The notes below the pieces were generated by a model. That model did no database searches, was not told the origin of the DNA, and worked only from the letters and a program-made list of their open reading frames with translations. Both the position numbers and the translations under genes were made by a program. A DNA stretch of 64,000 nucleotides from Novosphingobium ovatum (GTDB lineage: Bacteria > Pseudomonadota > Alphaproteobacteria > Sphingomonadales > Sphingomonadaceae): NCBI RefSeq assembly GCF_009909235.1, contig NZ_JAAAPO010000002.1:496001-560000 (forward strand), given 5' to 3'. Shown here piece after piece: positions 1 to 8,410 of the stretch; position 1 is the first letter of the stretch; the number at the start of each line of letters is the position of its first letter.

Positions 1-91
1 GGCCTCTTGCGATCCGCGCACCTTACATTGTATGTATGTCTGACAAAGTTTCGCGACGGCGACTCGCCGGACCATGACGAGAGAGGACAAC

Positions 92-997
92 ATGCAGGAT
101 TTCAACGGGGCGGTGGCCTTTATCACGGGTGGCGCGTCGGGCGCGGGTCTGGGGCAGGCGCAGGTGTTTGGCCGCGCCGGTGCCAAGGTGGTGATCGCCG
201 ACATGCGCGGCGATGCCATTGAACAGGCGCTGACCACCCTGCGCGCCGAGGGCATTACCGCCCATGGCATCGTACTGGATATCACCGACCGCGAGGCCTA
301 TGCCCGCGCCGCCGACGAGGTGGAGCAGGTGTTTGGTCAGGCCCCGACGCTGTTGTTCAACACGGCCGGCGTCAACAGCTTTGGCCCGGTGGAAAAGACC
401 ACCTATGGCGATTTTGACTGGCTGATCGGGGTGAACCTGGGCGGGGTGATCAACGGCATGGTGACATTCGTCCCCCGCATGATCGCCAGCGGCAAGCCTG
501 GCCATATCGTCACCACCTCGTCGCTGGGCGGGTTGTCGGGCTCGGCTCTGGCCGCGCCCTATTCGGCGGCCAAGGCGGCGGTGATCAACCTGATGGAAAG
601 CTATCATCAGGGTCTGGCCAAGCACAACATCGGCGTGTCGGTGATCTGCCCCGCCAACATCAAGAGCAACATTGCCGAGGCAACCAAGCTGCGTCCGGCC
701 AGTGCGGGTGTGTCGGGCTATCGCGCGGATGAGGCGACGATTGAATCGCTGCACTCGATCCACCGCCACGGGATGGAGCCCGTCGAACTGGCCGAATGGA
801 CCAAGAAGGGGATCGAGAACGGCGATCTCTACATCATCCCCTACCCCGAGGCGAAGGAGCAGATGCGCGCCCATTTCGACAAGATCGTCGATGCCATCCT
901 GCCGCTGGACGCCGATCCCGAGGGCGCCAAGAAGCGCATCGACGCGCTGATGGAATGGGGTGCCAAGGGGGCCAAGGTGTTCACCACCACGGAATAA
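92..997 (+). CDS. SDR family NAD(P)-dependent oxidoreductase
   Basis: Classical short-chain dehydrogenase/reductase, 301 aa, probably cytosolic. The N-terminal Rossmann fold has the glycine-rich motif TGGASGAG at residues 12-19, an Asp at the end of strand 2 (VVIAD, residue 37) that favours NAD(H), and NTAG (90-93) in place of NNAG. The catalytic set is Ser143/144 in TTSS with Tyr157 and Lys161 in YSAAK. An in-frame ATG lies 18 bases upstream at 74, but GAGAGG sits 6-8 bases before the ATG at 92, so 92 is preferred. The C-terminal tail after residue 200 is longer than in minimal SDRs. Substrate unknown. The neighbouring molybdenum hydroxylase and NTF2-fold proteins suggest an accessory catabolic cluster, but that is inference. 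Confidence 0.88.
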   Translation: MQDFNGAVAFITGGASGAGLGQAQVFGRAGAKVVIADMRGDAIEQALTTLRAEGITAHGIVLDITDREAYARAADEVEQVFGQAPTLLFNTAGVNSFGPVEKTTYGDFDWLIGVNLGGVINGMVTFVPRMIASGKPGHIVTTSSLGGLSGSALAAPYSAAKAAVINLMESYHQGLAKHNIGVSVICPANIKSNIAEATKLRPASAGVSGYRADEATIESLHSIHRHGMEPVELAEWTKKGIENGDLYIIPYPEAKEQMRAHFDKIVDAILPLDADPEGAKKRIDALMEWGAKGAKVFTTTE

Positions 998-1045
998 GGT
1001 GCTTTCAAACCAGTTGTGACGCGCGGCCTGAACCGCGCTGATCCG

Positions 1046-1077
1046 CGCCCCCTTTGCCCCCCACGGCAAAGGGGGCG
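1046..1077. terminator. Perfect 13-bp hairpin after the SDR gene
   Basis: Arms 1046-1058 and 1065-1077 are exact reverse complements (CGCCCCCTTTGCC) around a 6-base loop. It lies about 50 bases after the SDR stop and no U-tract follows, so it may be a rho-aided terminator or a palindromic intergenic repeat. The CTTTGCC/GGCAAAG core recurs in the structured region at 8411-8653. Confidence 0.55.
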
Positions 1078-1224
1078 TTGGCGTTTGAGGCAGGGCGCGA
1101 TGCCCTATCCGCACATCGAACACTTCGGCCGCCACCATCGGGGGCAAAGGGGAACCGGTGCACCATCGGCGGCATTGGCGTGCGGGAATGCGCGCCCGCA
1201 GTGGTGTTGGGGAGAAGTCAGGTC

Positions 1225-2226
1225 ATGGCAAAAGGGCAGGTTCTAGGGCTGATCGCGGCCGCCGGTGGGGTGGCGCTGGGCTGGGCCGCGCCGGTAATGG
1301 CCAAGGCTGCGCCGCATCCTGTGCCCAAGATCCTGCGCGATTGCGCCGATGGCTGTCCGGCGATGGCGGTGATCCCAGCCGGCGCGTTCCTGATGGGCGC
1401 GGACGCCGGCGAGGATGGCCGCCCCGAAGGCCCCGTGCGCAAGGTGACGATCCGCCCCTTTGCCATGGCCACGCTGGAGGTGACCAACGCCCAATACGCG
1501 CGCTTTATCGCCGAAACGGGGCATGTGACGGGCACCAACTGCCGCTCTTTCGTGCGCGCCACTGGCAAGGTTGAGGAAGTGCCCGGCGCTGATTTCCGCC
1601 ACCCCGGCACGGGCGCGGGCGAGGGCGCGGCCAATATCCCGGTGGTCTGCGTGTCATGGCGCGATGCCACGGCCTATGTCGCGTGGTTGGCGAAAAAGAC
1701 GGGCAAACCTTATCGCCTGCCTTCCGAGGCAGAGTGGGAATATGCCGCCCGCGCGGGCACGCAGGGCGATTTTCCCTGGGCTGGCGGCGGCGCGGCGGCC
1801 TGCACATATGCCAATGTGCTGGACGCTGATGGCATGGCCGATGGCGCGCTGGCGGTGTTTGGGGGGACCGGCGGACTGGCGGCGGCGGTGGCTTGCCACG
1901 ATGGCTTTGCCGGGGCGGCGCCGGTGGGATCCTATCCGGCCAACGCCTTTGGCCTGCATGACATGGTGGGCAATGTCTGGGAATGGACGCAGGATTGCTA
2001 TTACGCGCCCTATCGCCCCGAAACGCCCACTGATGGGCGCCCAATGCCCGCGCCCGCAGCCGGGTGTGACCGCCGGGCGGTGCGCGGCGGCAGCTGGATT
2101 TCGGCGCAGTTCCGCAACCGCGTCAGCTGGCGCGGGCGCGATCCCGAGGATCAGACCACATGGATTTTCGGCTTTCGCGTGGCGCGTGATGTGACGCCGG
2201 CCGAGGCCCGGAGCGCCCGCCGATGA
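1225..2226 (+). CDS. Exported SUMF1/formylglycine-generating-enzyme-fold protein, catalytic cysteines absent
   Basis: 333 aa. Residues 1-26 form a Sec-type signal peptide ending in VMAKA. The rest is an FGE-sulfatase (SUMF1/PvdO) domain: MAVIPAGAFLMG near the start, EVTNAQYARF, YRLPSEAEWEYAARAG, NVWEWTQD, then RGGSW (about 287) and GFRVAR at the end. In true formylglycine-generating enzymes two copper-binding cysteines follow the RGGS/KGGS motif; here those positions are Ser293 and Asn298, so sulfatase activation is unlikely. The start at 1225 has GGAGAAG 8 bases upstream and begins the signal peptide; the frame is open further upstream without a comparable site. The stop overlaps the ATG of the molybdenum hydroxylase (ATGA), so the two are probably translationally coupled. 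Role unknown: a partner or maturation factor for that enzyme is inference. Confidence 0.8.
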   Translation: MAKGQVLGLIAAAGGVALGWAAPVMAKAAPHPVPKILRDCADGCPAMAVIPAGAFLMGADAGEDGRPEGPVRKVTIRPFAMATLEVTNAQYARFIAETGHVTGTNCRSFVRATGKVEEVPGADFRHPGTGAGEGAANIPVVCVSWRDATAYVAWLAKKTGKPYRLPSEAEWEYAARAGTQGDFPWAGGGAAACTYANVLDADGMADGALAVFGGTGGLAAAVACHDGFAGAAPVGSYPANAFGLHDMVGNVWEWTQDCYYAPYRPETPTDGRPMPAPAAGCDRRAVRGGSWISAQFRNRVSWRGRDPEDQTTWIFGFRVARDVTPAEARSARR

Positions 2227-4463
2227 GCGAGCAGCGTGACGTGATTGCCCTGTCGACCATCAACCGCCGCGCCTTTCTGCGCGGGGGCGGGATTGGTGCG
2301 GGGGCGCTGGTGATCGCGGCCAGCCTGCCGGGAATGCTGTTGCCCACCGATGCGCTGGCCGATGGCCCGCCGCCCGGCGCCGCCCCGCCACCGCCTCAAC
2401 TGGGCTTTGGCGCGATGATCGCGATCGCGCGGGATGGCGTGGTCAGCTTTATCTGTCCCTCGTCCGAAATGGGGCAGGGGACGCAGGAAACACTGGCCCG
2501 ATACGTGGGCGAGGAGCTGGACTGCGACTATGCCCGGCTGAAGGTGCTGTTGCCTTGGGCCGATCCCTTGTTCGTCAACCCGATGATGCGCCGCCAGATG
2601 ACCGCCAACAGCGCGACAACGGTGGGCTATTTCACCGCATTGCGCAAGGCGGCGGCGGCCTCGCGTATGCTGTTGGTGCAGGTGGCGGCGCAACGTTTGG
2701 GCGTGGCAGAGGGCGAACTGACCACCGCCAATGGCGTGGTGCGCCATGCCGCATCGGGCCGCAGCATCGGCTATGGCGATCTGGCCGAGGCGGCGGCGAA
2801 GCTGCCCGTGCCTGCGCAGGTGCCTTTGCGTCCGGCATCGGCGTGGACAATCATCGGTGGGTCCACCCCGCGCAAGGATCTGGCGGCAAAGGTGCGCGGC
2901 AGCGCCGAATTCGGCATTGATGTCGTACGCCCCGGCATGTTGATCGGCGCGTTGGCGCTGGGCCCGCATCCACGGGCAAAGGTGCAGGCGACCAATCTGG
3001 ACAAGGTGCGCACCATGCCCGGCGTCACCGCCATCGTCCCGGTAGAGGCAGGCTATGCCGTGCTTTCGCCGCGCTTCTGGCAGGCGAAAAAGGCGGCCGA
3101 GGCGCTGGAGTTGAAGGTGCTGTCCTCGCCCACCGCCGGGCTGGACGACAAGGGGATCGATGCCGCGATGGAGCGCGCCTTTGCCAGCGTGCCGCCGATG
3201 GAATTCCCCGATTTCGATTTCGCCACCATGCGGCCCAAGGAAAAGCGGGCCGACCGGGCCGCAATCACCGCCGCCTTGGCGGGCGCGGCCAAGCGGGTCG
3301 AGGCGACCTATGACGTGCCCTATGTCGCCCATGCGACGATGGAGCCGCTGACCTGCAGCGCCCATTTCGCCGATGGGCAATTGACCGTGCGCGGGCCCCT
3401 GCAATCGCCAGAGGCGGTGCGGACCGAGCTGTCGCAGGTGCTGAACATCCCCTTTGACAAGGTGCGGGTGGAGGTGACCTATCTGGGCGGCGGGTTTGGC
3501 CGCAAATGGGGCGTGGACTTTCCAGTGCCCGCCGCGCAAGCCGCCATCGCCACCCCCGGCCGATGGGTCAAGCTGATCTGGACGCGCGAGCAGGACATTG
3601 CGATGGACCAGTTCCGTCCCGCCTATCGCGTGCGTCAAACCGCCGGGATTGGCGCGGACGGCCGGTTGCAGGTGATGCACAGCCGCATCGCGGGCCAGTC
3701 GATCAACACCTATCACCACCGCAAAAGCCCGCCCGGCATTGCCGATCCCACGGCGGCGGGGATGCTGATCTATGGCTGCTATGGCATCCCGCAAAGCCTG
3801 ATCGAATATCACGAGACCAAGGACCTGTCGGTGCCGGTCGGTTTCTGGCGGTCGGTGTCAGCCAGCCAGAACACCTTTTTTGCCGAGGCGTTTCTGGACG
3901 AGGTGGCGCGCGCCGCGGGCAAGGACCCGCTGGCCTATCGCCGCGCGATGTTGGCGGGCGAACCGCGCATCCTGCGCGTGCTGGACAAGGCCGCCGACAT
4001 GATCGGTTGGAGCAAGCCCAAACCGCGTGGAACAGGGCACGGAATTGCTATCACTTACAACGAAGGTCACGTCTGCGCCGAGGCGGTGCGGGTGCGCGTG
4101 GTCAAGGGCAAGCTGACCATCGAGAAGATCGTCGCCGCGTTTGACTGTGGCCCGATGATCGACCCAAAGGGGGTGGAAAGCCAGATCAGCGGCGGCATCG
4201 TCTTTGGCCTGCAGGCGGCGATCTGGGGCGAGATCCCCTTTGCCGAGGGGCGCCCCAATGTCGCCAATTTCGGCGAGTTCCGCATGCCCTTGCTGGCCGA
4301 TATCCCGCCGATCGAGGTAGCGCTGATGCCCAGTGGCGAGCGTCCCGGCAACGCCGGCGAGGCCGGAACCCCGCCGATTGCCGCCGCTTTGGTCAATGCC
4401 ATTGCCGATGCGGGCGGGCCGCGCATCCGCCGCCTGCCCATCGCCCGAATGCTGGAGATCTGA
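2223..4463 (+). CDS. Molybdopterin-binding large subunit of a xanthine dehydrogenase-family hydroxylase (IorB-like)
   Basis: 746 aa, the usual size for isoquinoline 1-oxidoreductase beta-like/aldehyde oxidoreductase subunits. A twin-arginine signal (INRRAFLRGG, about residues 12-21) with an Ala/Gly-rich hydrophobic stretch implies export of the folded, cofactor-loaded enzyme. Family signatures include SSEMGQGTQE, GGGFGRKWG, the second molybdopterin domain GFWRSVSASQN and, near the C-terminus, NAGEAGTPPIAAALVNAI with the conserved Glu of the active site. It overlaps the SUMF1-fold gene by 4 bases and is followed after 3 bases by its 2Fe-2S partner. No FAD-binding medium subunit or cytochrome subunit is encoded nearby, as expected for the IorAB class, so electrons must go to an unidentified acceptor. 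Substrate (aldehyde or N-heterocycle) cannot be decided. Confidence 0.9.
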   Translation: MSEQRDVIALSTINRRAFLRGGGIGAGALVIAASLPGMLLPTDALADGPPPGAAPPPPQLGFGAMIAIARDGVVSFICPSSEMGQGTQETLARYVGEELDCDYARLKVLLPWADPLFVNPMMRRQMTANSATTVGYFTALRKAAAASRMLLVQVAAQRLGVAEGELTTANGVVRHAASGRSIGYGDLAEAAAKLPVPAQVPLRPASAWTIIGGSTPRKDLAAKVRGSAEFGIDVVRPGMLIGALALGPHPRAKVQATNLDKVRTMPGVTAIVPVEAGYAVLSPRFWQAKKAAEALELKVLSSPTAGLDDKGIDAAMERAFASVPPMEFPDFDFATMRPKEKRADRAAITAALAGAAKRVEATYDVPYVAHATMEPLTCSAHFADGQLTVRGPLQSPEAVRTELSQVLNIPFDKVRVEVTYLGGGFGRKWGVDFPVPAAQAAIATPGRWVKLIWTREQDIAMDQFRPAYRVRQTAGIGADGRLQVMHSRIAGQSINTYHHRKSPPGIADPTAAGMLIYGCYGIPQSLIEYHETKDLSVPVGFWRSVSASQNTFFAEAFLDEVARAAGKDPLAYRRAMLAGEPRILRVLDKAADMIGWSKPKPRGTGHGIAITYNEGHVCAEAVRVRVVKGKLTIEKIVAAFDCGPMIDPKGVESQISGGIVFGLQAAIWGEIPFAEGRPNVANFGEFRMPLLADIPPIEVALMPSGERPGNAGEAGTPPIAAALVNAIADAGGPRIRRLPIARMLEI

Positions 4464-4466
4464 ACC

Positions 4467-4934
4467 ATGGCCGAGATCAAGCTGACCGTGAACGGCGCGC
4501 AACGGGTGGTCGATAGTGACGCCGATACGCCTTTGCTGTGGGCATTGCGCGATGATTTGGGGCTGGTGGGCACCAAGTTTGGTTGTGGCGCGGGGCTGTG
4601 TGGGGCGTGTACGGTGCATGTCGAGGGACAGGCGGTGCGCTCGTGCCAGTTCCCCGTCAGCGATGCGGCGGGCAAAGCTGTCACCACCATCGAGGGGCTG
4701 GCCCCCAGCGCCGATCAGCCGCATGCGGTACAGGCCGCATGGGTGGCGCAACAGGTGCCGCAATGCGGCTATTGCCAGCCCGGCATGATCATGGCGGTGG
4801 CCGCCCTGTTGAAGGAAACACCCCATCCCACCGAGCAGGCTATCCGCGAAGGGATCACCAATATCTGCCGTTGTGGCACCTATCCGCGGGTGGTGGCGGC
4901 GGTGCAACAGGCGGCCAAGGCATTGGCCGGATAG
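4467..4934 (+). CDS. 2Fe-2S small subunit of the molybdenum hydroxylase (IorA-like)
   Basis: 155 aa. The N-terminal plant-type ferredoxin domain binds one 2Fe-2S cluster through FGCGAGLCGACTVH and a fourth Cys in VRSC. The C-terminal helical domain binds the second through CGYCQPGM and NICRCGTY. These are the hallmarks of the small subunit of xanthine dehydrogenase-family enzymes, which passes electrons from the molybdenum centre outward. It has no signal peptide of its own and would be exported by riding on the Tat signal of the large subunit. It starts 3 bases after the large-subunit stop. Only 7 bases separate its stop from that of the convergent TetR gene. Confidence 0.92.
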   Translation: MAEIKLTVNGAQRVVDSDADTPLLWALRDDLGLVGTKFGCGAGLCGACTVHVEGQAVRSCQFPVSDAAGKAVTTIEGLAPSADQPHAVQAAWVAQQVPQCGYCQPGMIMAVAALLKETPHPTEQAIREGITNICRCGTYPRVVAAVQQAAKALAG

Positions 4935-4941
4935 GCGCGGA

Positions 4942-5511
4942 TCAGGCCGGGCGGGACGCCAGACGCGCTTCCCACCCGGCGATCAGCGCGTCCAGCCCGG
5001 CGGCCATCGACGGTTCGATCGGGATGACCTGACCCAGCGGTTCGCCAAAGATCTGGTCAAACCCGGTCCAGCCGATCACCAGCGCCTGGATCGAGGATTG
5101 CAGCGCCATCGCTTCCTCGAAGGACAGGCCAAACTCGACCAGTGGCGCGGTCATGCCATGGGCGATGTTGCGGAAGTCCTCTTCGGAATAGCGCGCTGAA
5201 AAGATCAGCCGCGCCGCATCACGCACCTGATGCTGCACCCGCCACAGCCCCATGCCAAAGGCGCGCGCCCATGCCTGCCATGTCGTGCATTCGGGGATGG
5301 CGTGGACGGTTTCGCGAAACACTGTGCCCGCCATGCGGCGCAGCAATTCGTCCTTGCCGCTGATGTGCCAATAGATCGACATCGCCTGCACGCCCAATCG
5401 CGCGGCCAGACGGCGCAGCGATACCTGCTCGAAACCGGCCTCCTGCAACAGGGCAAGGGCTTCGGCAACAATCCGGTCAGGCGTCAAGGGTTGGGCGTTC
5501 ATGCCAGCCAT
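4942..5511 (-). CDS. TetR/AcrR-family transcriptional regulator
   Basis: 189 aa. The N-terminal helix-turn-helix is typical of TetR: LTPDRIVAEALALLQEAGFE, then SLRRLAARLGVQAMSIYWHI and SGKDELL. The C-terminal ligand domain resembles the tetracycline-repressor class. The start is ATG at 5511 (MAGMNAQ) or 5502. It is convergent with the molybdenum hydroxylase genes and divergent from the NTF2-fold gene at 5796. An inverted repeat in the divergent region (5562-5588) is a plausible operator for autoregulation and for control of that gene. Ligand unknown. Confidence 0.87.
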   Translation of the reverse strand: MAGMNAQPLTPDRIVAEALALLQEAGFEQVSLRRLAARLGVQAMSIYWHISGKDELLRRMAGTVFRETVHAIPECTTWQAWARAFGMGLWRVQHQVRDAARLIFSARYSEEDFRNIAHGMTAPLVEFGLSFEEAMALQSSIQALVIGWTGFDQIFGEPLGQVIPIEPSMAAGLDALIAGWEARLASRPA

Positions 5512-5561
5512 GGTTAGGCGTCAGTACACTTACAGGCAATCGGCTTTACACAAGTTGGTGC

Positions 5562-5588
5562 AGATTTATTGCACTGCACTGTAAATCT
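5562..5588. promoter_or_regulatory. Candidate TetR operator
   Basis: AGATTTA (5562-5568) and TAAATCT (5582-5588) form an exact inverted repeat around 13 bases, with an inner TTGCA-C-TGCA dyad. It lies 51 bases upstream of the tetR start and about 210 bases before the NTF2-fold gene, in otherwise gene-free sequence (5512-5795). Assignment to this TetR protein rests on position and symmetry only. Confidence 0.4.
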
Positions 5589-5795
5589 TGCCCCAATTTG
5601 GGTGTTGGTTGGGTTCTTGACCATCGGGAGTGGCTCCTTTACGCTGTAAGCCATGCCATTGACCCGGCCAAAAGCATAGACCGGGCGATGCGTGAAAACG
5701 GGCCTGAGGAGGGCGGACATGACCGCATCGCGCCGTGGCGCAAGGGCAGGGCCTGTTACGCGCCGGTCTGCGCGCAAATCATAAGGGAGAGAGCC

Positions 5796-6224
5796 ATGTT
5801 CACCCAAGACGACTATATGCGCTATATCGAGGCCTTCAACGGGCGCGATTATGCCACGCTGGAGACCTTTTTTGCCGATGATTTCGCGCTGGAGAACGCC
5901 GGGTTCCGGGTGCAGGGCAAACCGGCCTTCCGCGAATTCTATCGCTTTTTCCATGCCTATTGCCGCGAAACGGTGCTGTTCAAAGGGTTCTATCCCGGAG
6001 CAGGCGTCGCGGCGGGCACTGGCTTTGTCGCCAATGTGGTGATCCGCTTCGAAGGCTTGCAGGACCTCTCGCCCGAATTGCTGGCGCAAATGGGCTATGC
6101 GGGCATGACCCCGGTGGCCCAAGGGATGCAGGTCGATATCGAGTTCCTGATCCTTTACAGCCTGAACGCCGATGGCCTGATCCAGCATATCAAGGGCGCG
6201 GTCTGGGTGCCGGCGGCCAATTGA
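5796..6224 (+). CDS. NTF2/SnoaL-fold small protein
   Basis: 142 aa, cone-shaped alpha+beta-barrel family of nuclear transport factor 2-like proteins, which includes polyketide cyclases, ketosteroid isomerase and many uncharacterised members. Recognised by YIEAFNGRDYATLETFFADDF, GKPAFREFYRFFHAY, and the closing strands with IEFLILYSLNADGLIQHI. The frame is open from 5598, but the ATG at 5796 has AGGGAGAGAG just upstream and starts the domain. It is a paralogue of the convergent gene at 6280-6678: both have the A-F-N-(G/A)-R-D-Y motif and a matching closing segment. No catalytic residue pattern assigns a reaction. Confidence 0.8.
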   Translation: MFTQDDYMRYIEAFNGRDYATLETFFADDFALENAGFRVQGKPAFREFYRFFHAYCRETVLFKGFYPGAGVAAGTGFVANVVIRFEGLQDLSPELLAQMGYAGMTPVAQGMQVDIEFLILYSLNADGLIQHIKGAVWVPAAN

Positions 6225-6228
6225 GCCG

Positions 6229-6265
6229 TGGCGGGCAGGGCGCGTCATCGGCGCCCCGCCCGCCA
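6229..6265. terminator. Bidirectional hairpin terminator between convergent NTF2-fold genes
   Basis: Arms 6229-6243 and 6251-6265 pair over 15 positions with one A-C mismatch around a 7-base loop. It fills the 55-base gap between the two convergent stops. There is no long U-tract on either side. Confidence 0.65.
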
Positions 6266-6279
6266 AATCAGGCCGCCGT

Positions 6280-6678
6280 TCAAGCCGGGGCCATCGCGCA
6301 TTCAACATTGGCGATGCGGCCATCGCGGATGGTGTAGAAAATGAACTGGCGCATCTCGATCACGTCGCCCGCGCGCATTGGGTGGAATTGCGTCAACCCT
6401 TGCTGCGCCAGCGCCTCTGGCGTCATGTCCCTGGTCGCCTCGACCCGGACGATCGCGTCCACCGCGGTCAAGCTTGAACTGCTGGCGAAATTCAGCACGC
6501 GCACCGTTTCCATCGCATGGGCATGCAGAAAGCCATAGAACGCCTTCATGTCGGCGCGTGAACGCAGCGCCACACCGAAAAAGTTCATATTGATCGGTTC
6601 GGCGTAAAAGTCGCAAACCGTGTCGTAATCGCGCGCGTTGAAGGCGGCGACATAGGCGTCATAGGCGGCGCGGTCCAT
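6280..6678 (-). CDS. NTF2/SnoaL-fold small protein (paralogue)
   Basis: 132 aa. Same fold as the convergent neighbour: YVAAFNARDYDTVCDFYAE, then RSRADMKAFYGFLHAHAMET and the C-terminal strands MRQFIFYTIRDGRIANVE. The starting ATG at 6678 has GAGAGTT just upstream. Similarity to the neighbour runs through the whole chain (FNxRDY, the xxFYxFxHAx helix, D(M/L)(T/S)PEALAQ versus LSPELLAQ), which suggests an old duplication followed by inversion. Function unknown; its place next to redox enzymes suggests a catabolic or isomerase role, as inference. Confidence 0.78.
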   Translation of the reverse strand: MDRAAYDAYVAAFNARDYDTVCDFYAEPINMNFFGVALRSRADMKAFYGFLHAHAMETVRVLNFASSSSLTAVDAIVRVEATRDMTPEALAQQGLTQFHPMRAGDVIEMRQFIFYTIRDGRIANVECAMAPA

Positions 6679-6892
6679 CGAACTCTCCCGTATGTTGTGC
6701 GTTTGACGGACAGGGTAACAGGCTTTGCTGATCGTAACAATTGATAGAATGATGCACCCTCAACTTTGCTGCAACCGCGTAACGGCGTCTGGACAGCCTG
6801 ACGCCGATGTGTAAGAGATTTCGCCTAGATCATGGCCCGAGCGGGTGTTTTGGCCGCTCGCAACGCCCAACAAGCAATCAAAAGGACCCCCG

Positions 6893-8401
6893 ATGACCGA
6901 AACGGTATGCGCCTCGACTGATCTGACGGTGGACGTGCTGATGACGCAATCGGGTGTGGCCTTTGGCACCAGCGGCGCGCGGGGCGAGGTGGTCGCGATG
7001 ACCGACCGGGTGTGCTATGGCTATACGCAGGGGTTCTTGTCCTATCTGCACGAGATCGGCGAATATGCCAACGGGCCGGTCGCGCTGGCGGGTGATCTGC
7101 GGCCCAGTTCCCCGCGCATTCTGGCCGCTTGTGCGCAGGCGATCCGGGACATGGGCGGCGAGGTGGTCTTCTGCGGCTATGTGCCCACGCCCGCCCTGGC
7201 GCTCTATGCTTTTGGCGCGGGGATCCCGTGCCTGATGGTCACCGGCAGCCACATTCCCGATGACCGCAACGGCATCAAGTTCTACCGCCCCGCTGGCGAA
7301 GTTCTGAAGTCGGACGAGGCGGGCATGAAGCGCCAATCCGTGACGCTGGCCCCGGAGGCGTTTGACGCCCATGGCATGTTGGCCTCGCCTGCGCCGCTGC
7401 CACCGGTGACGGATGTCGAAACCGCCTATGTTGCGCGCTATGTCGATGCGTTTGGCGCTGATGCGCTGTCGGGCATGACGGTGGGCGTCTATCAGCATTC
7501 GGCGGTGGGCCGCGACGTGGTGACGCGCATTGTCGCGGCGCTGGGCGCGCAGGCGGTGCCGCTGGGCCGTTCGGAAAAATTCATCCCCGTCGACACCGAA
7601 GCCGTCCGTCCCGAAGACATCACGCTGGCGCGCGAATGGGCCGCGCAGCACGGCTTTGACGCGATCGTCTCGACCGATGGCGACAGCGACCGTCCGTTGC
7701 TGGCCGATGCCAATGGCGAATGGCTGCGCGGTGACGTGCTGGGCGTGCTGTGCGCGCGGGCGATTGGCGCGGGCACAGTGGTCACGCCGGTCTCGTCAAA
7801 CACGGTGCTGGAACTGTCGGGCGCCTTTGCCCATTGCGCCCGCACGCGCATTGGCTCGCCCTTTGTGATTGACGCGATGAACGCCGCGCTGGCTGCCGGG
7901 CAGACTGGCGTGTGCGGTTATGAGGCCAACGGCGGCTTCCTGCTGGCCAGCGATTTCGCGCTGAAGGCGGGCACGATCAGCGCCCTGCCGACGCGCGACG
8001 CGGTGCTGCCCGCGGTGGCCGTGATGGCAGCCGCGCGGGCCAAGGGGATGGGCGTTGGCGAACTGCTGAACGAGCTGCCGCCGCGCGTCACCTATTCCGA
8101 CCGCATCCAGAACTTTGCCACCGCCCGCAGCGAGGCGATCTTTGCCGCCCTGCTGGAGGGCGACGCGGCGGCGCAATTGGCGCGGCTGGACGGCTATTTC
8201 GGCGGGATCGCGGGCGTGGTTGTGGGCGTGGACCTGACCGATGGCATCCGCATGACCACCGCCGAGGGCAAGGTGCTGCACCTGCGCCGATCAGGCAACG
8301 CGCCCGAACTGCGCTGTTACAGCGAGGCGGACGACGCGCAAACCGCCGCCGCGATCAATGCCGCCGCGCTGGCGGTGGTGCTGGACAAGCTGGCGGTTTA
8401 A
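6893..8401 (+). CDS. Alpha-D-phosphohexomutase (phosphomannomutase/phosphoglucomutase family)
   Basis: 502 aa. Interconverts hexose 1- and 6-phosphates through a phosphoserine. The catalytic serine is Ser119 in VTGSHIPDDRNGIKFY; the Mg2+ loop is TDGDSDRP (Asp262, Asp264, Asp266); the sugar-specificity loop is GYEANGGFLLASD; the C-terminal phosphate-binding loop is LRRSGNAPELRCY. The start at 6893 has AAAAGGA 6-7 bases upstream; the frame extends to 6845 without a better site. Whether it acts on mannose or glucose phosphate cannot be settled from sequence. Such enzymes feed GDP-mannose or UDP-glucose for exopolysaccharide and LPS. It stands alone and is followed by a palindromic intergenic element. 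Confidence 0.88.
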   Translation: MTETVCASTDLTVDVLMTQSGVAFGTSGARGEVVAMTDRVCYGYTQGFLSYLHEIGEYANGPVALAGDLRPSSPRILAACAQAIRDMGGEVVFCGYVPTPALALYAFGAGIPCLMVTGSHIPDDRNGIKFYRPAGEVLKSDEAGMKRQSVTLAPEAFDAHGMLASPAPLPPVTDVETAYVARYVDAFGADALSGMTVGVYQHSAVGRDVVTRIVAALGAQAVPLGRSEKFIPVDTEAVRPEDITLAREWAAQHGFDAIVSTDGDSDRPLLADANGEWLRGDVLGVLCARAIGAGTVVTPVSSNTVLELSGAFAHCARTRIGSPFVIDAMNAALAAGQTGVCGYEANGGFLLASDFALKAGTISALPTRDAVLPAVAVMAAARAKGMGVGELLNELPPRVTYSDRIQNFATARSEAIFAALLEGDAAAQLARLDGYFGGIAGVVVGVDLTDGIRMTTAEGKVLHLRRSGNAPELRCYSEADDAQTAAAINAAALAVVLDKLAV

Positions 8402-8410
8402 AGGGACAGA

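Noticed and set aside
2151..3812. 553-codon minus-strand open frame
   Set aside because: Antisense to the molybdenum hydroxylase large subunit, which has a clear Tat signal and motifs.
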